Assembly: GCF_029167625.1 (NCBI RefSeq)
Contig: NZ_CP119145.1
Location: 5,518,001-5,582,000, forward strand
From: Streptomyces sp. AM 4-1-1
GTDB taxonomy: Bacteria > Actinomycetota > Actinomycetes > Streptomycetales > Streptomycetaceae
DNA length: 64,000 nt
Reading direction: 5' to 3'
Positions 37,977 to 46,564 of this stretch are shown one piece after another. How positions within the stretch are numbered: position 1 is the stretch's first letter; the number at the start of each line of letters is the position of its first letter. The notes beneath the pieces are model-generated. The model saw only the letters and a program-made list of their open reading frames with translations. It was not told the origin of the DNA and did no database searches. The translations under genes were made by a program, and so were the position numbers.

Positions 37977-40900
37977 ATGGGCAGCGACAAGCAGGGCGTG
38001 CCGGATGACCGGAACAACCAGGGGGCCGAGGAGCGGCGAGGCGGGAGGACGGCGTCGGCCGTCGGCCGGCCGCCGGGCAACTTCGCCTTCCTGAGGGCCG
38101 AGTGGCCCGCTCTCCACGCCGAGGCCGCACACGCCGAGCGGCTTGTGTACGCCGATCCCCGCGCCGCCTGTTTCTACGCGCGCCGCGTCCTGGAGCAGGC
38201 CGCCCACTGGATGTACGACAAGGACCCGTCCCTCAGGGCCCCGCACAAGACGGACCTCGCGGCCATGCTGCACGAGCCGACCTTCCGGACGCTCGTCGGC
38301 CCGGCCGTGAACGCCAAGATGGACATCATCCGGCGCCAGGGCAACCACGCCGTGCACAAGCCCGCGCCCGCCACCCCGCAGATGGCGGTGGTCAGCGTCC
38401 GCGAGCTGTTCCACTCGCTCTACTGGTTCGCCCGTACCTACGCCCGGCAGGTCCAGGACCTTCCCGCCGCGGGCATGGACTTCGACACAGGCGTCATCCC
38501 GCGCCCGCTCTCGCCCGAGGCACGCCTCAGGAAACAGGCCGAGCTCAAGGCGGAGGAGGAAGCCGACAGACGCCGCTACAAGCAGCAGGCCGAGGAACTG
38601 GCCGCCGAACGCGAGCGCAACGAGGACCAGGCCCGGCAGATCGCCGAACTGCGCGCCCGGATCGCCGCCGCCAAGACCGTCAACCAGGCCGTCCGCGACA
38701 CCCACGACTACGACGAGGCGGCCACCCGCGACGCCTTCGTCGATCTCCTGCTCAAGGAAGCCGGCTGGGACGGCCTGCGACCCGGAACCGACACCGAGTA
38801 CCCGGTCACGGGCATGCCCACCAAGACGGGCAAGGGATACGTCGACTACGTGCTGTGGGGCGACGACGGCAGGCCCCTCGCCGTCGTCGAGGCCAAACGG
38901 ACCCGGCGGGACGCCCGTGAGGGCCAGCAGCAGGCGAGGCTCTACGCCGACGCGCTCGCCGCGCGGTTCGACGGCCACCGTCCGGTGATCTTCTACACCA
39001 ACGGTTACGAGACGTACCTCTGGGACGACGGCCTGGGCCACCCCCCGCGCACGGTCCAGGGCTTCCTCACCCAGGACCAGCTGCGCTGGCGCATCATGCA
39101 GCGCGCCGGCCGCAAGTCCCTCTCCACGACCCCGGTCAACGAGAAGATCGCCGGACGCCCCTACCAGCTCCGGGCCGTCCGCCGGGTCGGCGACGCCTTC
39201 GAGCGGGACAAGCAGCGCCAGGCCCTGCTCGTCATGGCGACCGGCACCGGCAAGACCCGCACCACCGTGGCGCTCGTCGACCAGCTCAAGAAGGCCGGCT
39301 GGGCCCAGCGCGTACTCTTCCTCGCCGACCGCCAGGCACTCGTCAACCAGACGGTCAAGGCGTTCAAGGAGCACCTTCCGAACACTCCGGTGGCCAGCCT
39401 CCTCGACGACAAGGAAGCCTCCGCGCACGTCTTCGTCTCCACGTACCAGACGATGATGCGGCAGATCGACGCCACCGACGCGACCGGACGCCGCCGCTTC
39501 GGCCCCGGCTACTTCGACCTGATCGTCATCGACGAGGCGCACCGGTCGGTCTACGACAAGTACGCCGAGATCTTCCGGTACTTCGACTCGCTGCTCCTCG
39601 GTCTCACCGCCACGCCCAAGGACGAGATCGACCGCAACACCTACCGGCTCTTCCAGCTGGAGGACGGTGTGCCCACCGACTCGTACGGGCTGGACGAGGC
39701 GGTGGAGGACGGTTACCTGGTGCCGGCGAAGCCGGTCAAGGTGCCGTTGCGGTTCATGGAACGCGGCATCCGCTACGACGACCTCTCCGAGGAGGAGAAG
39801 GCCGAGTGGGACGCCAAGGAGTGGTCCGAGGACGGTGACGTCCCCGACGCGGTCAGCCGCCACGAGATGAACAAGTTCCTGTTCAACGCGGACACCGTGG
39901 ACAAGATGCTGCAAGTCCTGATGACACACGGCGATCGGGTCGAGGGCGGTGACCGGATCGGCAAGACGATCGTCTTCGCCAAGAACAACGACCACGCCCG
40001 CTTCATCGAGGAGCGGTTCAACGCGAACTACCCGCGGGGCGCGGGGCACACGGCCCGGGTCATCACGTACAAGGAGACCTACGCCCAGTCCCTGATCGAG
40101 AAGTTCTCCGACCCGGCGGACCGGCCGGACATAGCCATCTCCGTCGACATGCTCGACACCGGCGTCGACGTACCCGAAGTGGTCAACCTCGTCTTCGCCA
40201 AGCCGGTGTTCTCCAAGACCAAGTTCTGGCAGATGATCGGCCGCGGCACCCGTCTTCGCCCGCGGCTCTACGGGCCGGACGACACCAACCCCGCGCACGC
40301 CAAGCGGAACTTCCGGGTCTTCGACTTCTGCGGGAACATCGACTTCTTCAACAGCGGCCTCGCGCCCGTCGAAGGCCGCCGGGCCGTCTCCCTGAGCGAG
40401 AGGCTGCTCCGGCGCCAACTCGACCTCGTACGCGCGCTCGACCGGCGCGAGCAGCCGGACCCGGCCCGCGACGGGGGAGCGGACGCGGCCGGCACCGAGG
40501 CGGAAGTGCGCTGGTCCACGGCGCACCGCCTCCACCGGACGGTGGCCGGCATGAACCGGGACAACTTCCTGGTCCGCCCGCATCGCCGGGAGGCCGGTCT
40601 CTACGCCGACTTCGCCAACTGGCACCGGATCGACGATGACGCGGACGCGGCGATCCGCGGACATCTGCTTGCGCTGCCGAGCGAGTTCCACCCCGACGAG
40701 AAGGAGAACGGCGAGGAGGCCAAGCGCTTCGACCTGATGGCGTACGGCCTTCAGCTCGCCGCGCTCGAAGGCGGCAGGGAGTACGCGAAGCTGCGGGGCG
40801 GGGTCCAGGAGATCGCGGGCGACCTGCTCGGCAAGACGAACATCCCGGCGGTCGCCGCTCAGGCGGCCCTGCTGGAGGCCGTCTCCGGCGACGACTGGTG

Positions 40901-41549
40901 GCAGGACGCCACCCTGCCGATGCTGGAACAGATGCGCCGCGCACTGCGCGTCCTGGTGAGGCTCACGGACGACAAGGCCAAGCGGAAGGTCGTCTTCACG
41001 GACTTCGAGGACGAGCTGGGCGAGATGACCGAGGCGGAGATCCGGGGCGTCCCGGTCGGCACCGACGAGCAGCGCTTCCGGCAGAAGGCCCGTGTCCACC
41101 TCCTGCGGCACGAGGACCAGCCGGCCGTTCGCAAGCTGCGGCACAACGAGCAGATCACTCAGGAGGACCTCGCCGCCCTGGAGGAGGACTTCCTGGCCGA
41201 GGCGGTGGCGTCCCCGGACGATCTCGACGAGGTCCGGGCGGCCGCCGGTGGCCTGGGAGTGTTCGTGCGCTCGGTCTGCGGGATCGACCGGGACGCGGCC
41301 CGGGGGGCGTTCGCGGAGTTCATCGCCGCGAGGCGGCTGAGTGCCGCGCAGCTGGATTTCGTCGATCTCATCATTCAGGTGGTGGCGAAGAGGGGGAACG
41401 TGGAGATCGGTGACCTCTACGAGGGGCCCTTCACCGACCGTGCCTCCGGAGGGCCGGGGGACCTGTTCGAGGAGGAGGCCATCGACGGCCTGATCACCGT
41501 CTTCCAGCAGCTCCGGACCCACGCGCTTGCGCTGACACCCGCCGGATGA
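37977..41549 (+). CDS. hsdR: Type I restriction endonuclease/translocase subunit with DUF4145 domain
   Basis: A 1190-residue EcoEI-type HsdR. Order: N-terminal DUF4145-like domain (about 20-165), a charged coiled coil (about 180-230), then the nuclease with Asp290, Glu305 and Lys307 (VDYVLW, VVEAKR). Next is a superfamily 2 helicase motor with Walker A Lys426 (TGTGKT), DEAH at 519-522 and LTATP, and a C-terminal helical domain. All catalytic residues are present, so it is probably active. It starts 75 bp after hsdS with a GGAGAGGAG site. Confidence 0.93.
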   Translation: MGSDKQGVPDDRNNQGAEERRGGRTASAVGRPPGNFAFLRAEWPALHAEAAHAERLVYADPRAACFYARRVLEQAAHWMYDKDPSLRAPHKTDLAAMLHEPTFRTLVGPAVNAKMDIIRRQGNHAVHKPAPATPQMAVVSVRELFHSLYWFARTYARQVQDLPAAGMDFDTGVIPRPLSPEARLRKQAELKAEEEADRRRYKQQAEELAAERERNEDQARQIAELRARIAAAKTVNQAVRDTHDYDEAATRDAFVDLLLKEAGWDGLRPGTDTEYPVTGMPTKTGKGYVDYVLWGDDGRPLAVVEAKRTRRDAREGQQQARLYADALAARFDGHRPVIFYTNGYETYLWDDGLGHPPRTVQGFLTQDQLRWRIMQRAGRKSLSTTPVNEKIAGRPYQLRAVRRVGDAFERDKQRQALLVMATGTGKTRTTVALVDQLKKAGWAQRVLFLADRQALVNQTVKAFKEHLPNTPVASLLDDKEASAHVFVSTYQTMMRQIDATDATGRRRFGPGYFDLIVIDEAHRSVYDKYAEIFRYFDSLLLGLTATPKDEIDRNTYRLFQLEDGVPTDSYGLDEAVEDGYLVPAKPVKVPLRFMERGIRYDDLSEEEKAEWDAKEWSEDGDVPDAVSRHEMNKFLFNADTVDKMLQVLMTHGDRVEGGDRIGKTIVFAKNNDHARFIEERFNANYPRGAGHTARVITYKETYAQSLIEKFSDPADRPDIAISVDMLDTGVDVPEVVNLVFAKPVFSKTKFWQMIGRGTRLRPRLYGPDDTNPAHAKRNFRVFDFCGNIDFFNSGLAPVEGRRAVSLSERLLRRQLDLVRALDRREQPDPARDGGADAAGTEAEVRWSTAHRLHRTVAGMNRDNFLVRPHRREAGLYADFANWHRIDDDADAAIRGHLLALPSEFHPDEKENGEEAKRFDLMAYGLQLAALEGGREYAKLRGGVQEIAGDLLGKTNIPAVAAQAALLEAVSGDDWWQDATLPMLEQMRRALRVLVRLTDDKAKRKVVFTDFEDELGEMTEAEIRGVPVGTDEQRFRQKARVHLLRHEDQPAVRKLRHNEQITQEDLAALEEDFLAEAVASPDDLDEVRAAAGGLGVFVRSVCGIDRDAARGAFAEFIAARRLSAAQLDFVDLIIQVVAKRGNVEIGDLYEGPFTDRASGGPGDLFEEEAIDGLITVFQQLRTHALALTPAG

Positions 41550-41678
41550 CCGGTCCCCTCCGTCGCCGCCGTCGCCATGGAGGGGACCAGCAGCGGCGAC
41601 GACGCCCCGTGCCCATGACGGCGACGGCGTGTGGGACAGGGGGCGTCGGACAGCGTCGGACACCCTGGGAGGGCTATG

Positions 41679-41701
41679 CCCACGAAGGGTAGATTCGTGG
41701 G
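41679..41701 (+). promoter_or_regulatory. Hairpin immediately upstream of the HAD gene
   Basis: Perfect 8-bp arms CCCACGAA (41679-41686) and TTCGTGGG (41694-41701) with a 7-nt loop, ending 1 bp before ATG 41703. The -10-like TAGATT at 41690-41695 lies inside. It may be an operator or a translation-limiting hairpin. Confidence 0.4.
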
Positions 41702-41702
41702 C

Positions 41703-42422
41703 ATGGTTATCCGTGCCGTCCTCTGGGACGTCGACGACACGCTCTTCGACTACACCTCGGCCGCCGCCACCGGGCTGAGCCGGCACATCGAGGCCGAGGG
41801 ACTGCCCGATGGTTACGGTTCGGTCCAGGAGGCCGCCGCGGCCTGGGAGATGATCACCAGACGGCAGTGGGAGCGGTTCGCCGCGAGGGAGACGGACTGG
41901 CTCGGGCAGCGCCGGGACCGGGCGCGGGACTTCCTCGGGCGGCCGCTCACCGACGACGAGGCCGACGACTGGTTCGCGCGCCATGTCGGGCACTTCGAGT
42001 CGGCCTGGGCGCTCTTCCCGGACGCCGTCCCGGTGCTCGACGCGCTGGCGGACGGTTTCCGGCACGCGGTTCTGTCGAATTCGTCGCTCCACCACCAGGA
42101 GCGCAAGCTCAGTGTGCTCGGGGTGCGGGACCGGTTCGAGACGGTGCTGTGCGCGGCCGAACTGGGCCTGTCCAAGCCTGAGGCCGGTGCCTTCCACGCG
42201 GCCTGCGAGGCGCTGGCGCTCGATCCGCACGAGGTCGTGTACGTGGGGAACGAGCCGGACATCGACGCGGGCGGCGCCGTGGCCGCCGGACTCACCGGGA
42301 TCTGGCTGGACCGCGGACGGCTCGGCGGACGGCCCGAACTGGCCCGTATCACGGGCCTGGACCAGCTCCCCGGCCTGCTGGCGGGTCATACCCGTTTTGG
42401 AGCGCCGGACACCTTCGGGTAA
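41703..42422 (+). CDS. HAD-superfamily hydrolase
   Basis: A 239-residue haloacid dehalogenase-like phosphatase. Motif I is DVDDTLFDY with nucleophile Asp9 and acid Asp11. Motif II is LSNSS, the motif III Lys is in LSKPEAG, and motif IV is GNEPDID. Helical cap type 1. The phosphate ester is unknown. ATG 41703 is preferred; ATG 41676 would run through the palindrome at 41679-41701. In related genomes this gene is likely to be closer to gltX, making the hsd genes an insertion (inference). Confidence 0.88.
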   Translation: MVIRAVLWDVDDTLFDYTSAAATGLSRHIEAEGLPDGYGSVQEAAAAWEMITRRQWERFAARETDWLGQRRDRARDFLGRPLTDDEADDWFARHVGHFESAWALFPDAVPVLDALADGFRHAVLSNSSLHHQERKLSVLGVRDRFETVLCAAELGLSKPEAGAFHAACEALALDPHEVVYVGNEPDIDAGGAVAAGLTGIWLDRGRLGGRPELARITGLDQLPGLLAGHTRFGAPDTFG

Positions 42423-42508
42423 TGTTCTTCCTGCGCCGCCCGGGCGGGCCGAAAGATCCGGCCGGGAAGCGCAAGCCGGACGAGAACCCTCCAGGGTTTG
42501 AGTTTTGG

Positions 42509-42580
42509 TGGGCTATGGTGTAATTGGCAGCACGAGGGTTTCTGGTTCCCTTAGTCTAGGTTCGAGTCCTGGTAGCCCAG
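42509..42580 (+). tRNA. tRNA-Gln (CTG)
   Basis: A 72-nt cloverleaf. Acceptor arms TGGGCTA/TAGCCCA, T-loop GGTTCGAGTCC, anticodon CTG at 42542-42544. U31-U39 are unpaired as in other glutamine tRNAs. No CCA is encoded. Confidence 0.95.
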
Positions 42581-42597
42581 CGCAAGATGTAGTACAC

Positions 42598-42670
42598 GCC
42601 CCCGTTGTGTAGCGGCCTAGCACGCTGCCCTCTCACGGCAGTAGCGCCGGTTCGAATCCGGTCGGGGGTA
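42598..42670 (+). tRNA. tRNA-Glu (CTC), copy 1
   Basis: 73 nt; acceptor GCCCCCG/CGGGGGT, anticodon CTC at 42632-42634, T-loop GGTTCGAATCC. Identical to the two other Glu copies. Confidence 0.96.
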
Positions 42671-42731
42671 CAGATCCTTTCCGCGTGATCACCTGGGTCG
42701 CACCCTTTGATCATGATGCAGGATCGCTAGG

Positions 42732-42804
42732 GCCCCCGTTGTGTAGCGGCCTAGCACGCTGCCCTCTCACGGCAGTAGCGCCGGTTCGAATCCGGTCGGG
42801 GGTA
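42732..42804 (+). tRNA. tRNA-Glu (CTC), copy 2
   Basis: 73 nt, identical to copy 1 over its whole length. Confidence 0.96.
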
Positions 42805-42816
42805 CTTGTACGACCA

Positions 42817-42888
42817 TGGGCTATGGTGTAATTGGCAACACAACGGTTTCTGGTACCGTTATTCTAGGTTCGAGTCCTGGTAGCCCAG
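42817..42888 (+). tRNA. tRNA-Gln (CTG), variant copy
   Basis: 72 nt with the same acceptor and T-arm as the first Gln tRNA. The anticodon arm is changed: ACGGT/ACCGT, fully paired including 31-39. The anticodon is still CTG. The changes are compensatory, so it is a functional variant rather than decay. Confidence 0.93.
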
Positions 42889-42905
42889 CGCAAGATGTAG
42901 TACAC

Positions 42906-42978
42906 GCCCCCGTTGTGTAGCGGCCTAGCACGCTGCCCTCTCACGGCAGTAGCGCCGGTTCGAATCCGGTCGGGGGTA
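42906..42978 (+). tRNA. tRNA-Glu (CTC), copy 3
   Basis: 73 nt, identical to copies 1 and 2. The 17-bp spacer before it (after tRNA-Gln) is identical to that before copy 1, so a Gln-Glu pair was duplicated (period 308 bp). Confidence 0.96.
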
Positions 42979-42991
42979 CCACACGTAAGAG

Positions 42992-43018
42992 GCCCTTCAC
43001 TTCGGTGAGGGGCTTTTT
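42992..43018 (+). terminator. Terminator of the tRNA array
   Basis: A 9-bp stem (42992-43000 with 43005-43013, one G-U), UUCG tetraloop and TTTTT at 43014-43018. A classic intrinsic terminator 14 bp past the last tRNA. Confidence 0.9.
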
Positions 43019-43176
43019 CGCTTCTGTGCGCGGGGAGTTCGCACATCCGGGGTGCTTTCGTCGGCCGGGGCCGGGCGCCGTCGCGGGCTGGTGGGAGGGG
43101 GCCGCCACGACATTGGGGCGGCCCTCCGGGATGACGGAGGGAGGAGCGCGTACGTGTCAGGGGAAGCGCGTACGGG

Positions 43177-43893
43177 TCAGCCGGTGCGGCGCAGTGCCTC
43201 GCTCAGCCGCGCGGCCGAGTCGATGATCGCCTGGGCGTGCATCCGGCCCGGGTGACGGGTCAGCCGCTCGATCGGCCCCGAGACGGAGACCGCCGCCACC
43301 ACCCGGTTCGAGGGGCCCCGCACCGGAGCGGACACCGAGGCGACGCCCGGTTCCCGCTCGCCGATCGACTGGGCCCAGCCCCTGCGGCGTACGCCCGAGA
43401 GCGCCGTCGCCGTGAACCGGGCGCCCTGGAGGCCCCGGTGCAGCCGCTCCGGCTCCTCCCAGGCCATCAGGATCTGGGCCGAGGAACCGGCCTTCATGGT
43501 GAGGGTCGAGCCGACCGGCACGGTGTCCCGGAGACCGGAGAGACGTTCGGCGGCGGCCACACAGATCCGCATGTCACCCTGGCGGCGATAGAGCTGGGCG
43601 CTCTCGCCGGTGATGTCGCGCAGATGCGTGAGCACGGGGCCCGCCGTCGCCAGCAGCCGGTCCTCGCCGGCCGCCGCCGCGAGCTCCGACAGCCTGGGGC
43701 CGAGAATGAACCGGCCCTGCATGTCCCTCGCCACCATCCGGTGGTGTTCCAGTGCCACGGCCAGCCGATGGGCCGTGGGTCGTGCGAGCCCGGTCGCCGC
43801 GACCAGCCCGGCGAGGGTGGCCGGACCGGACTCCAGAGCGCTCAATACCAGAGCCGCCTTGTCGAGAACGCCGACGCCGCTAGAGTTGTCCAT
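43177..43893 (-). CDS. ndgR: IclR-family regulator NdgR
   Basis: A 238-residue IclR protein. The N-terminal winged helix (LAGLVAATGLARPTAHRLAVAL) is followed by the IclR effector domain (CVAAAERLSGLRDTVPVG, ending RMHAQAIIDSAARLSEALR). It is divergent from leuCD, the conserved position of NdgR/LtbR, which control leucine and other amino acid genes and antibiotic onset in streptomycetes. ATG 43893. The palindrome at 43906-43926 lies in the shared promoter. Confidence 0.92.
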   Translation of the reverse strand: MDNSSGVGVLDKAALVLSALESGPATLAGLVAATGLARPTAHRLAVALEHHRMVARDMQGRFILGPRLSELAAAAGEDRLLATAGPVLTHLRDITGESAQLYRRQGDMRICVAAAERLSGLRDTVPVGSTLTMKAGSSAQILMAWEEPERLHRGLQGARFTATALSGVRRRGWAQSIGEREPGVASVSAPVRGPSNRVVAAVSVSGPIERLTRHPGRMHAQAIIDSAARLSEALRRTG

Positions 43894-43902
43894 GCAACGA
43901 TA

Positions 43903-43929
43903 CTCGCGTCTCACTCTGTGAAACGCAAG
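43903..43929. promoter_or_regulatory. Putative NdgR operator between ndgR and leuC
   Basis: GCGTCTCAC (43906-43914), 3 nt, GTGAAACGC (43918-43926): 9-bp arms with one mismatch, with further pairing just outside. It ends 10 bp from the ndgR start codon, well placed for autorepression and for control of leuC. Confidence 0.55.
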
Positions 43930-44065
43930 TTCAATTTTCCCGGGAAGTTGCCAACCTGTACGGGCGGCCGCACAACGGCCCGCAGCCACCGGCCCGTACG
44001 GGGCCGTACGGCGGCGCACCGAATCTCTAGTTGGGCCGGCGAAGAAGCCGGCCGGAGGGAAAGCG

Positions 44066-45490
44066 ATGGGTAGGACACTCGCGGAAAAGGTCTGGGACGA
44101 CCACGTCGTCCGGCGCGCGGAGGGCGAGCCCGACCTTCTCTTCATCGATCTGCACCTGCTGCACGAGGTGACCAGCCCGCAGGCCTTCGACGGTCTGCGT
44201 CAGGCGGGCAGGCCGGTGCGGCGCCTCGATCTCACCATCGCGACCGAGGACCACAACACCCCGACCCTCGACATCGACAAGCCGATCGCCGACCCGGTCT
44301 CCCGCGTCCAGTTGGAGACCCTGCGCAAGAACTGCGCGGACTTCGGCGTCCGGCTGCACCCGCTGGGCGATGTCGAGCAGGGTGTCGTACACGTGGTGGG
44401 CCCGCAGCTGGGACTGACCCAGCCCGGCACCACCGTGGTCTGCGGCGACTCCCACACCTCCACGCACGGCGCCTTCGGCGCGCTGGCGTTCGGCATCGGC
44501 ACCAGCCAGGTCGAGCACGTCCTGGCCACCCAGACGCTGCCGATGGCCCGCCCGAAGACCATGGCCATCACGGTCGACGGCGAACTGCCCGCGGACGTCA
44601 CCGCGAAGGACCTGATCCTCGCCGTCATCACGAAGATCGGTACCGGCGGCGGCCAGGGATACATCCTGGAGTACCGCGGCTCGGCCATCGAGAAGCTGTC
44701 GATGGAAGCCCGGATGACCATCTGCAACATGTCGATCGAGGCCGGTGCGCGCGCGGGCATGATCGCCCCCGACCGCACCACGTTCGACTACCTCAAGGGC
44801 CGCGACCACGCCCCCGAGGGCGCCGACTGGGACGCGGCGGTCGCCTACTGGGAGACGCTGCGCACCGACGACGACGCCGTCTTCGACGCCGAGGTCTTCA
44901 TCAAGGCCGAGGAGCTGGCCCCGTTCGTCACCTGGGGCACCAACCCCGGCCAGGGAGCCCCGCTCTCCGCGAACGTCCCCGACCCGTCCTCGTACGAGGA
45001 CGCCTCGGAGCGCTTCGCCGCCGAAAAGGCCCTGGAGTACATGGGGTTGACCGCCGGGCAGCCGCTGCGCGACATCCGGGTCGACACCGTCTTCGTGGGC
45101 TCCTGCACCAACGGCCGCATCGAGGACCTGCGCAACGCCGCGGCCATCCTGGACGGCCGCAAAGTCGCCGACGGTGTACGGATGCTGGTCGTCCCCGGTT
45201 CGGTGCGGGTCGCGCTCCAGGCCGTCGAGGAGGGCCTGGACAAGGTCTTCACCGCCGCCGGGGCCGAATGGCGCCACGCGGGCTGCTCGATGTGTCTCGG
45301 CATGAACCCCGACCAGCTCGCCCCCGGCGAGCGCTCCGCCTCCACCTCGAACCGCAACTTCGAGGGCCGGCAGGGCAAGGGCGGCCGGACCCACCTGGTC
45401 TCGCCGCAGGTCGCCGCGGCCACCGCGGTGCTGGGCCATCTGGCCGCGCCCGCCGACCTGTCCGACGTCCGTACCCCCGCGGGAGTCTGA
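44066..45490 (+). CDS. leuC: 3-isopropylmalate dehydratase large subunit
   Basis: A 474-residue aconitase-family subunit that isomerises 2- to 3-isopropylmalate. The [4Fe-4S] ligands are visible: Cys in [20 protein letters not shown] sequence, FVGSCTNGR and [16 protein letters not shown] lies 6 nt before ATG 44066. leuD follows after 5 bp. Confidence 0.97.
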   Translation: MGRTLAEKVWDDHVVRRAEGEPDLLFIDLHLLHEVTSPQAFDGLRQAGRPVRRLDLTIATEDHNTPTLDIDKPIADPVSRVQLETLRKNCADFGVRLHPLGDVEQGVVHVVGPQLGLTQPGTTVVCGDSHTSTHGAFGALAFGIGTSQVEHVLATQTLPMARPKTMAITVDGELPADVTAKDLILAVITKIGTGGGQGYILEYRGSAIEKLSMEARMTICNMSIEAGARAGMIAPDRTTFDYLKGRDHAPEGADWDAAVAYWETLRTDDDAVFDAEVFIKAEELAPFVTWGTNPGQGAPLSANVPDPSSYEDASERFAAEKALEYMGLTAGQPLRDIRVDTVFVGSCTNGRIEDLRNAAAILDGRKVADGVRMLVVPGSVRVALQAVEEGLDKVFTAAGAEWRHAGCSMCLGMNPDQLAPGERSASTSNRNFEGRQGKGGRTHLVSPQVAAATAVLGHLAAPADLSDVRTPAGV

Positions 45491-45495
45491 GAACC

Positions 45496-46089
45496 ATGGA
45501 AGCATTCACCACGCACACCGGCCGGGCCGTCCCGCTGCGCCGCAGCAACGTCGACACCGACCAGATCATCCCCGCGCACTGGCTGAAGAAGGTCACCCGC
45601 GACGGCTTCGAGGACGGGCTCTTCGAGGCCTGGCGCAAGGACGCCGACTTCGTCCTCAACCGCCCCGCCCACCAGGGCGCGACGGTCCTGGTGGCGGGCC
45701 CCGACTTCGGCACCGGTTCGTCCCGTGAGCACGCCGTGTGGGCCCTCCAGAACTTCGGCTTCAAGGCGGTCGTCTCCTCCCGGTTCGCCGACATCTTCCG
45801 GGGCAACTCGCTGAAGAACGGCCTGCTCACGGTGGTGCTCGACCAGCAGGTCGTCGACGCGCTCTGGGCCCTGACCGAGGCCGATCCCACCGCCGAGATC
45901 ACCGTGGACCTGGAGGGCCGCCAGGTCCGTGCCGAGGGCATCACCGCCGACTTCGAACTCGACGAGAACGCCCGCTGGCGGCTGCTGAACGGGCTCGACG
46001 ACATCAGCCTCACGCTGCAGAACGAGCCGGACATCGCGGCCTACGAGGCGGCGAGGCCCAGCCACAAGCCACGTACAATTAACGCCTGA
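45496..46089 (+). CDS. leuD: 3-isopropylmalate dehydratase small subunit
   Basis: A 197-residue swivelling domain partner of LeuC. Marks are [14 protein letters not shown] and [13 protein letters not shown], which contacts the substrate. ATG 45496, 5 bp after leuC; longer in-frame readings run back through leuC and are rejected. A 17-bp-stem terminator follows. Confidence 0.97.
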   Translation: MEAFTTHTGRAVPLRRSNVDTDQIIPAHWLKKVTRDGFEDGLFEAWRKDADFVLNRPAHQGATVLVAGPDFGTGSSREHAVWALQNFGFKAVVSSRFADIFRGNSLKNGLLTVVLDQQVVDALWALTEADPTAEITVDLEGRQVRAEGITADFELDENARWRLLNGLDDISLTLQNEPDIAAYEAARPSHKPRTINA

Positions 46090-46104
46090 GTAGAGCGTTT
46101 ACAG

Positions 46105-46140
46105 GACTGCGCCCTCTGCCATCTGGTAGGGGGCGCAGTC
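46105..46140 (+). terminator. leuCD terminator
   Basis: Arms 46105-46121 and 46124-46140 pair along 17 bp with two G-U, 2-nt loop, 15 bp past the leuD stop. Confidence 0.8.
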
Positions 46141-46193
46141 GCTTGTTGAGACCCCGTCGGGCGACAACTCGCCCCAGATGGCACAATCGGTGC

Positions 46194-46421
46194 ATGGAAC
46201 GCGACAGCCAACTCAAGCTCTACGGGGCAGTCGCCGACCAATTGAAGGAAGCGCACACAAGAGTGCGCGCACTGCAAGTCCCGGAGGGCGTAAGGATGGC
46301 GCTGTCCCGGAAGCTGCTGATCATCACGGCGGCGGCCAAACACGATCTCTCTGGCGCGGCAAGGCGCCTGGACCGGTTGATGAAGGACCTCGATGAGGGC
46401 CGATTCCCCGAGGGTGACTGA
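46194..46421 (+). CDS. Conserved-looking small protein, 75 residues, unknown function
   Basis: An all-helical, charged protein (LKLYGAVADQLKEAHTRVRAL, RMALSRKLLIITAAAK, RRLDRLMKDLDEG). No cysteine, signal or membrane helix. No ribosome site; a CACAAT -10-like box 6 bp before ATG 46194 suggests a leaderless transcript. It lies between leuD and hupS. Good codon bias makes the gene credible; the function is unknown. Confidence 0.8.
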   Translation: MERDSQLKLYGAVADQLKEAHTRVRALQVPEGVRMALSRKLLIITAAAKHDLSGAARRLDRLMKDLDEGRFPEGD

Positions 46422-46484
46422 CTGGGCGGAACTCCGCATCGGTCGACTTCGTTGCGGCACTAGGGTGATTAGCCCGTTTCGTGT

Positions 46485-46513
46485 TTGATTTGCGGTATAT
46501 ATCTGCCTAACGT
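46485..46513 (+). promoter_or_regulatory. Putative hupS promoter
   Basis: TTGATT (46485-46490), 17-nt spacer, TAACGT (46508-46513) in an AT-rich stretch, giving a leader of about 45 nt with AAGGGGAAG before the GTG. Confidence 0.5.
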
Positions 46514-46564
46514 GCGAAAAAGCTTGAACACTTTCGTTCTGGCAATGTCTCCGAAGGGGAAGAC

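Noticed and set aside
35000..41600. Prophage or integrative element around the restriction genes
   Set aside because: No integrase, transposase, attachment duplication of the nearby tRNAs or phage gene was seen, so only a simple cassette is claimed.
37929..42389. 1486-codon open frame on the minus strand across hsdR
   Set aside because: It is antisense to hsdR, the HAD gene and part of hsdS, has Val/Gly/Arg-rich shadow composition and no domain. High-GC third positions keep such frames open.
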